This document shows positions 57,132 through 64,000 of a DNA stretch of 64,000 nucleotides, one piece after another. How positions within the stretch are numbered: position 1 is the stretch's first letter; each line of letters begins with the position of its first letter. The notes under the pieces were generated by a model. That model saw only the letters and a program-made list of their open reading frames with translations. It was not told where the DNA came from and ran no database searches. A program made the position numbers and the translations under genes. The stretch spans positions 3,906,001-3,970,000 of the forward strand of contig JAFEKR010000003.1 of NCBI GenBank assembly GCA_019022495.1, given 5' to 3'. This stretch comes from Epichloe hybrida (taxonomy: Eukaryota > Ascomycota > Sordariomycetes > Hypocreales > Clavicipitaceae).

Positions 57132-59010
57132 ATGTCCCTATGCAGATCATCGCAGCAGGCTCTCCGCCTGGGCCGCCGCCGACCTCCTCCCCCGTCGCCG
57201 CGAGTCCAGCGACTGCCCATCCGCGCCATGGCCGGCCTGACGCCCCCCCACCAAGCAGCAGCGATATCGCGACTCCAGACCAACGTCGACCCGTCGTCGG
57301 ACGAGTACAGGGAGAACGAGAGGCAGATGGGCGAGGTGACGGCCAGGCTGGCGGAGCTTACGCGCAAGATGCAGCGCGGGGGCCCCGACAAGGCGCGCGA
57401 GAAGCACCTCGCTCGCAACAAGATGCTCCCGCGACATCGCATCACGGCGCTGATTGATGCCGGCACCACCTTCATGGAGCTGTCCCCCATGGCCGGCTAC
57501 GAGCTGTATCCCGAGGCCGAGGTTCCGGCCGGCGGAATCATCACCGGCGTGGGTGTCGTCGAGGGCGTCAGATGCGTCATTGTCGCGAATGACAGCACCG
57601 TCAAGGGAGGAACCTATTATCCCATCACGGTCAAGAAGCATCTTCGCGCACAGGCTGTTGCTCAGGAGAACAAACTGCCGTGAGTTGGCCGGATGCTGGT
57701 CTACATGCAACTTACATGCAATGTGAAAAAGGATGCCGAAGCTGACGAGCCGAAACAAAAATCAAAAGTTGCATCTACCTCGTCGACTCGGGCGGCGCCA
57801 ACCTCCCACACCAGTCCGACGTCTTCCCCGACCGCGACCACTTCGGCCGCATCTTCTACAACCAGGCGCGCATGTCCTCGCAGGGAATTCCCCAGATCGC
57901 CGTCGTCATGGGCCCCTGCACCGCCGGCGGCGCCTACGTCCCCGTCATGTCGGACGAGTCCATCATCGTCGGCGAGCAGGGCCACATCTTCCTCGCGGGG
58001 CCTCCCCTCGTCAAGGCCGCCACCGGCGAGGTCGTCAGCGCCGAGGAGCTCGGCGGCGGCAAGATGCACTCGTCCGTGTCCGGTGTCACCGACTACCTGG
58101 CCGTCGACGACGCCCACGCCATTGTCCTCGCTCGGCGCTCCATCAGCAACCTCAACTGGCCTGCGCGGTCTGCCCCGACGCAACCCCCCGCCAGCACCTT
58201 CTCCGAGCCGCTCTACGACGCCGAGGAGCTCATGGGCATCGCCACCACCAACCTCCGCAAGCCCATTCCCATCCGCGAGGTCATCGCCCGCGTAGTCGAC
58301 GGCTCCGAGTTCTCCGAGTTCAAGCGTGACTTTGGCGCCACTCTCGTCACCGGCTTCGCCTCCATCTACGGCCACAAGGTCGGCATCGTCGCCAACGACG
58401 GTATCCTCTTCGCCTCTTCCGCCGTCAAGGGCGCCCACTTCATCGAGCTCTGCTCCCAGCGCGGCATCCCCCTCGTCTTCCTCCAAAACATCTCGGGCTT
58501 CATGGTCGGCACCGCCTCGGAGCGCGACGGCATCGCCAAGCATGGCGCCAAGCTCGTCGCCGCCGTGGCCTGCGCCGACGTGCCCAAGTTCACCGTCGTC
58601 GTCGGTGGCTCCTACGGCGCCGGCAACTACGGCATGTGCGGCCGCGCCTACGGCCCGCGCTTCCTGTGGATGTGGCCCAATGCCCGCGTCGGCGTCATGG
58701 GCAGTGACCAGCTTGCTGCTGTCATGGAGACGGTTGGCCAGAAGCCCGACCCTGAGCTCAGAGCTCGTATTGACAGCGAGACCGAGGCCACCTTTTCATC
58801 AGCACGACTATGGGTAAGTCACACTTTGCAACATCCTGCCCTTGAAAACTGTCGCACGGCCCCGACTAATAACTCTGCCATGCACAGGATGATGGCATCA
58901 TTCCTCCTCAACATACTCGACGTTATCTTGGCTTGGGCCTGCAGGCTGCCATGGGTGGACGCAACGAGGTCAGGGCCGGGGACACCAAGTTTGGTGTCTT
59001 TAGAATGTAG
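57132..59010 (+). CDS. MCCB: 3-Methylcrotonyl-CoA carboxylase, beta (carboxyltransferase) subunit
   Basis: Three exons (57132-57679, 57769-58813, 58888-59010) give 571 residues. The N-terminus is Arg/Ser-rich ([19 protein letters not shown]) and fits mitochondrial import. Carboxyltransferase motifs are seen: [20 protein letters not shown], the split [68 protein letters not shown] [20 protein letters not shown], and [20 protein letters not shown]. The end [20 protein letters not shown] is completed by the small last exon. The subunit carboxylates 3-methylcrotonyl-CoA together with the biotin-carrying alpha subunit, which is not in the window. Confidence 0.95.
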
Positions 59011-59560
59011 AACAAGGGGGAAGGGGGAAGGGAAAAAAAAATGTTTGTACACAGGATACCCTTCCGGGAAGAGCAGCAGATTTAAACGAAATGTCATGTA
59101 AACTCACAGTCTAGCAATTACGCGCCCCCCCCCCCCACCCCCAACCCCCACGTTATTCGAGCTTTCTGTATATATCGCATCAAAGAAAGCTCTCACCAGT
59201 CGAGCGAGCAGCAGACGACCGACAGGCTCCTCTTTTTGGACCATCTACATGATAGCATCTGTAAATCAGGGATCCATTGTCTGATCAATGTTCAGCACAG
59301 GGCTTCAGCATCATATTAATCGATTAACTCAGGTTTACTTGGGTTTCATGTCTTTCCTCTCCATGCTTCCATGGTATTTACACCCATCTTGTTAAACTCG
59401 TTCAAAAACGCCTTCGCTGAAATCGCTATTTTACGGTACATGTAGAGGAGCCGGGCGGAGAGCGGTATCCCGATATAATCACGCAGCGCCATGTCCCCTG
59501 ACAACCCTGCAGAACAGTCCCTCGTTAGCGACGTGCCCGTGATTCGTGTTTGCCATCCAG
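59011..59560. other. Convergent 3' region of MCCB and the EGF-like gene
   Basis: Contains a C-rich run (about 59123-59150) and otherwise nothing recognisable. Confidence 0.4.
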
Positions 59561-62299
59561 CTAAAATTGGCCGCTTTCAGGTTGGCGTTCAATCCTTTCT
59601 CGTCCAATGGGCCCCTTTCCAACGTTGACCGTCAAGTCCACCAAGTTGATGCTGTTGGCACTACCGAGATCCACATTCGAAGCCTCACGAAGTGAAACTT
59701 CGTTTCCCCGCTGCGTTTTACTTCTCGTCATCCTGCTGAATAGCTGCTGAAGCACACCCTGCGCAGAGATCGCCTTGTCTACGGATTCTTCCTGCAAGAT
59801 GTAAAGCATGGCAATGCGGGCAAAATCGACCTTTTCTTCAGTGAGCACAAATGCAGACGTGACCGGGGCAGTTCCCGTGGTTGTAGCTGTGCCGGTATCG
59901 ACGACCAAGGTAGTGGGCAAGACTACTTGTCCTGGTGTTGAGACGGTCATCGACGTTGGCGTGATGGCCGAGGTCACACCGGGACCTGTCCTCGTTGTCG
60001 ATTTCACTGCCGTCGTTGGTGCTGTCGTCGTGGCACTAGTTCGAGGGGTAGAGAAATGTCCACCGGCGGGCACAGTAATGATTGTTGTGATGGTTGGTGT
60101 GAAAGTAATTGTTGGTGTGAAAGTGATGATCGAAATTGGCGGGAATTGTTCCGCATTCAAGAGCAAACTGGCTTGCTTCCGGGACACGTCCTCTACCACG
60201 TCCGTTGGCTGGCCTGACCTGGTAGAGCGACCATCAAACGTGACTATGGAATTCTGGGCGATACATGAGAGGTTTCCTGCATTGAAACTGGCCAATATCG
60301 TAGTCCCAGAAAGTGGCACGGAATAGTTCTGGTTAGCTTCAGCAAGCAATCGAGGAATGGCTTGTCCAAGAGTCACATTATTGATGGTTGACCGGCCGTC
60401 AGCGGATACAAGATTGGTCATGGCACATCCGGTCGCACCACCGTCCCCACAGGTTGAACCTGTGAATCCATTGGTGCAGATGCAGGAGCAGCTTCCCCGC
60501 GCAATCACACTCGTGCCTCCATTCAAGCAGGTCAAGGTGTTCTGACACTGGCTCAAGCTTGGTTCTTGCCTGTCATTATTTCCCAGGTTCTTGAAGACGA
60601 AAAACTCCAGTGGAACCACAACAGCAGCGACGATGAGGCAAAGCATCAGGGAAATTAGTAGAATGACAGCCCAAATCGGGAGTCCACAGCACCGACGTTT
60701 GGGCTTGGCTACAACTTGGCCACTGGGTGATCGCGAGTGCGTCGGTTGACGTTGACCTTGGACAGCCGGCCACGTGCTCCTCAGCCAGGAGCTACGAGGG
60801 GCAGTATTGTTGCGAGGTGTGTGGACGGGAGGAGGGAAGGCTGCTAGCATGTCCGAGAATCCGGATTGATGGCGGTCGTCTATACAACTCTCGTCAGCGA
60901 TTGAAAAAGCAAAGACCATCTCGAAAACCGCGTGTTCCTTCAGCAGACTCACCTTTCTCATTCAGAAATCCATCAAGTGTGTCGAGTCTACTAGCAGGCC
61001 GCTTTCCTTTGTCGATCATAGCTGCAAGTCTTGTGGCACGACGTATCAAATCTGGCAGGCTAGTCAGACTACCTCTGGCTTCGGCAGCACGAACAGCATC
61101 GATGTCAATGCGCGGTGGACGTCTCATGGCTGAAATACGGCTGTGCTGGCGAGGAGCTTCTGCGAGAGGAATGGATTCTTTCACATCCGATGAGCTCGCT
61201 GCCGCAAATGCTTTCAAAAAAGCGTCGGATGAAAGGCTCTCGGCGTTTGTTGTATGCTTTCGGGACGCTTGCAGTTTCTTCGCTTCAGATGAGCTTGTTC
61301 CTGCGCCGAGGTGCACGTCATTTTCAGTTGTTCGAGATCCTCTGGTGGCATCGGTTGCTCCTTCGCCGGATGACTTCGTGTTGATCAACTCCGGCTTGCC
61401 CTTCTTGCCCAGACTTGCGCTGCGGACTAATTGGCTCTCGTCCCCGTAGTCATCGTACGTAGACTCTGGGCTTTTCTCCGTCAGTGACTCTTCATCAAAG
61501 GCTTCGCCATAGAGAGCGCCTGGGGTCTCGGGGGAACCCTGTACCCAGGAATCTGGCATCGCGGCACTAGAGGCATATGATCCATGAGACTTCAGGCGAG
61601 GGCTCTCTTCGGGGATAGGAGAGACAAAGGATGCACTGGAGTAGAAGCAAGACGCTCCTCTCCGGCTTGATGGTGGTGGTCCCAAAGCAGCACCTTTGCG
61701 GGGAGTTCCCGATGTATTTGCCGGGGCAGGTGCTGGAAATTCCGGTACTGTTCCCACGGACGACACGGTCTGTCGGGCTGAATTGCTTGACGGCGACGAC
61801 CCACTGTAGCTGTCGATAGTAGAGTCCTGTGGGCTTTCTGGGGCAATCGTTTGCGAGGTGAAGACCGGTGTAGGTTGTTGTGGTCGTGACTGGTCAAGCA
61901 TTGACGGAATGCGGCTCTGACTGGGACGGGGAGGCCTCTGAGGGATCTGATGAGGCTTTGTTTGGTGCAGTGACTGCAGATTTGAATCCCCATGGGCTGG
62001 AGACGATACACTCGAGCCAGTGAGCGGCCATTGTGGCACCTGCGTTGGTCTTGAGATTGTTTGCCCCGGTTTTGATTCGTAGCTGAGGGGAGCTCTGCTC
62101 TTCACTGGTATCGACTGTGTTGCAGATTGGACCTGAATTGGCCGTAATCTAGGTTCTGTTCTGCTGGTTTTGCAATTATTGCTCGCTTCGAAGGGCCTTC
62201 TCTGCCTAGCATGCCCTGAGCCTGCTCCCGGGCCCTCTTGACAGAACCTGGGGTGTGGTAGGGCCGGTCCATATCCTTTCCATTGTGTGTCTTACTCAT
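59561..62299 (-). CDS. Single-pass membrane protein with an EGF-like domain
   Basis: Predicted exons are 62133-62299, 60953-62082 and 59561-60879, giving 871 residues. The first exon starts MSKTHNGKDMDRPYHTPGSV (an alternative ATG is at 62272). The long cytoplasmic part is disordered and Pro/Ser-rich. A hydrophobic helix at about residues 501-525 (WAVILLISLMLCLIVAAV) is followed by an EGF-like module at about 543-576 (CQNTLTCLNGG, then CSCICTNGFTGSTC), and by an extracellular Thr-rich stalk. This N-cytoplasmic/C-extracellular layout is found in a poorly studied group of filamentous-fungal proteins. The first intron (62083-62132, 50 nt) has a weak GTCCAA donor. It is proposed because the conserved first exon and the rest are in different frames; a true frameshift is the alternative. 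Confidence 0.75.
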
Positions 62300-64000
62300 T
62301 GGACTTCAAACAGCGGATCGCGAAAATCGTAAACCGCAGTTTGTGTACACGAACAGAGCGGTTCTCGAATTGAGAAGGCCGACACAGCCTACAGGGCTTC
62401 GATGATTTTTTCGCAAATTGGCGATGTATAATAGGTTTTATCGATTGCTGGTCGTCAGAATCACGTAGATGGCTGGAACACTACAGTTCTGCACTGCTGA
62501 TGCGATAAATTTGCGACTTGAAGATGGCTATGTCGTTGAGTTGCATCAATGCGGTTTGGACCAATCGATGATGAGCGGTAGAAGCCAAAAGGTGAAGGAA
62601 GTAAAAGGCAGTTTGTTCGTTCAAAATATTCCCATGTCGCATTGAGACAGTAGGCGAACAGAGCGAACGGAATATATCTCGTATATTGAAGATCAAGAAA
62701 CGAAAAATGTCGTGAAAGAAAACGAAATAATGTGTTACGTGGTCGATAGCGCTGCCGTCGGCTTTTCAAATGAGAAATGAAATAGGATGGTAAAAAAAAA
62801 AAAAGTGTAAAGAACGTAGAGACGGTCCTGCGAGCACGATTTTTCGATCTATTGAATCATAGTCAGTATCCTTTCTTCCATACTTGGGGCGACAACCTGG
62901 CCATGAAGATATTCTGAAGCTAAATTCGGGACTGAAAACGAGAACAATGACTCTCTTCCTCACGAACTCAAAAACACAAGAGAGCGCGCGGACTGCCACA
63001 TGGGGAAACATGTGAAAAGCAAGGGGGGACATGGGTCACATACAGGAGACGTCTATGGTCTCAGATGCCTCCAAAGGTGACAGACAGCGGTTGCCGAGAA
63101 AGAATAGAAAAGGGAAAGCGTTGCCAGCAAGCTGGAAATGAACAATCAGGAGGTGTTGACAGCATTCAAGGTTTACTGCGAAGGAATGAGGGACCTAAGA
63201 ATAATGGTCGCGACCGATCGAGTCATTCATTCACTTGACAATTGGAAAGACCGCCGGGCGCTCGGAATCGTGCACGCAAGAAGACCTTCCTGTGTACTTC
63301 GACCCCTTGTCGCAGATGACCTTGTGAGGCACGTGTTTCAGATGTTGTGTTGGCAGCGACAGGTAAACTCTGATAACACAGCTAACAAGAAGAAAAGAAA
63401 TTAGTACCGAGCAGAGTTTTCTGGGCCTTGGAAGGCAGAATATCGGATGTTTTCTGGAGCAGAAGAAGAAAAAGACATTTTCAGTTGGGTTGAGTCGTTT
63501 GCAGATCGGGCGGTTTGGGTAGGAGAGTCCGGCTCAACAGTTGGAGTGACGAAACCAAGAAAAAAGTGCGTCTGAGACACACAAAAACACCACCACTTGA
63601 TGCCAGAGGTGGGTTCTCACTTACTGTGTTGAGAGAATTTCAGCCTGAGCCGAGTCTCGTAGGCAACGTTTGCCTGCAGCGGTGTCACAAAATGGGGTTG
63701 ACGGGATGGAAGAGAAGGTTGGAGTGTGGGAGGGTCAAACATCCACAGGATGCCGAAAAGAAGAAAAGTTGCGAATGAGGCAGTCGTAACGAGTCCGCCG
63801 CGCAAAGGAGGAAGTCGCGACGCAGTGTGTTCAACAAAGCGAGGGCGGGTCGAGAACGGAGGGGTGAGGACAGCAAAAGAAAAAAGAGCGGAAGAGGCTG
63901 CCGTGTAAGAAGCGCGATGGTCCCCGACCACGATGACTGACTGCTCTTTATTGACAGCCAGACAGATTATTAAAACCGACTCCGGCCACCTCTCCCAATC
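62300..64000. other. 1.7 kb terminal region without a supported gene
   Basis: Upstream side of the EGF-like membrane gene; an A-run occurs near 62794-62805. Short open frames on both strands lack homology signatures. A gene could start just beyond the right edge. Confidence 0.35.

Noticed and set aside
57701..58543. 280-codon minus-strand open frame
   Set aside because: It is antisense to MCCB, in GC-rich coding sequence.
63138..63404. 88-codon plus-strand frame near the right edge
   Set aside because: No domain, and its composition is like intergenic DNA.

Overview
The window reads as nuclear DNA of a filamentous ascomycete, most likely a Sordariomycete and possibly Hypocreales. Genes are dense and carry one to five short introns of about 50-220 nt, with GTRAGT-like donors and AG acceptors. 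Several proteins are specific to filamentous fungi: a CRH-type GH16 transglycosylase, a LysM protein, a GATA-like/DUF1752 protein and an EGF-like membrane protein. No rRNA, tRNA, CRISPR array or complete transposon was found. Exon borders come from reading splice signals and checking that the reading phase is preserved. They are predictions.

Left block, about 1-10.9 kb, is an accessory and decaying region. It holds a broken second copy of the Hsp90 co-chaperone CDC37, a broken protein-kinase fragment, an intact GPI-type CRH/GH16 cell-wall transglycosylase, a frameshifted relic of unknown family, a small intact two-exon LysM protein, an intact SRPK-like kinase with a GC-AG intron, then an inverted pair of relics (a LysM-domain fragment and a GH18 chitinase) and an ankyrin-repeat relic. 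Four of these touch chitin or the cell wall (CRH, LysM, LysM relic, GH18 relic).

Core block, about 10.9-64 kb, is conventional housekeeping sequence. In order: V-ATPase proteolipid c' (VMA11), a conserved small hypothetical, NSE4 of the SMC5/6 complex, a coiled-coil membrane orphan, a DUF4336 protein, the PI3-kinase VPS34, the Ran GEF RCC1, mitochondrial enoyl reductase ETR1, a hypothetical, the mitochondrial GTPase MTG1, a CTI6-like PHD protein, a basic/serine-rich hypothetical, a 1449-residue disordered protein, a DUF1752 protein, a mitochondrial short-chain dehydrogenase, the divergent leucine-catabolism pair IVD and MCCB, and an EGF-like single-pass membrane protein.

The clearest functional pairing is IVD/MCCB. 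These catalyse steps of mitochondrial leucine breakdown and share a 376 bp divergent promoter. The long intergenic stretches (39.5-41.8, 49.5-53.2 and 62.3-64 kb) hold simple repeats and recurrent copies of a TACGGAGTA motif but no gene I can support.
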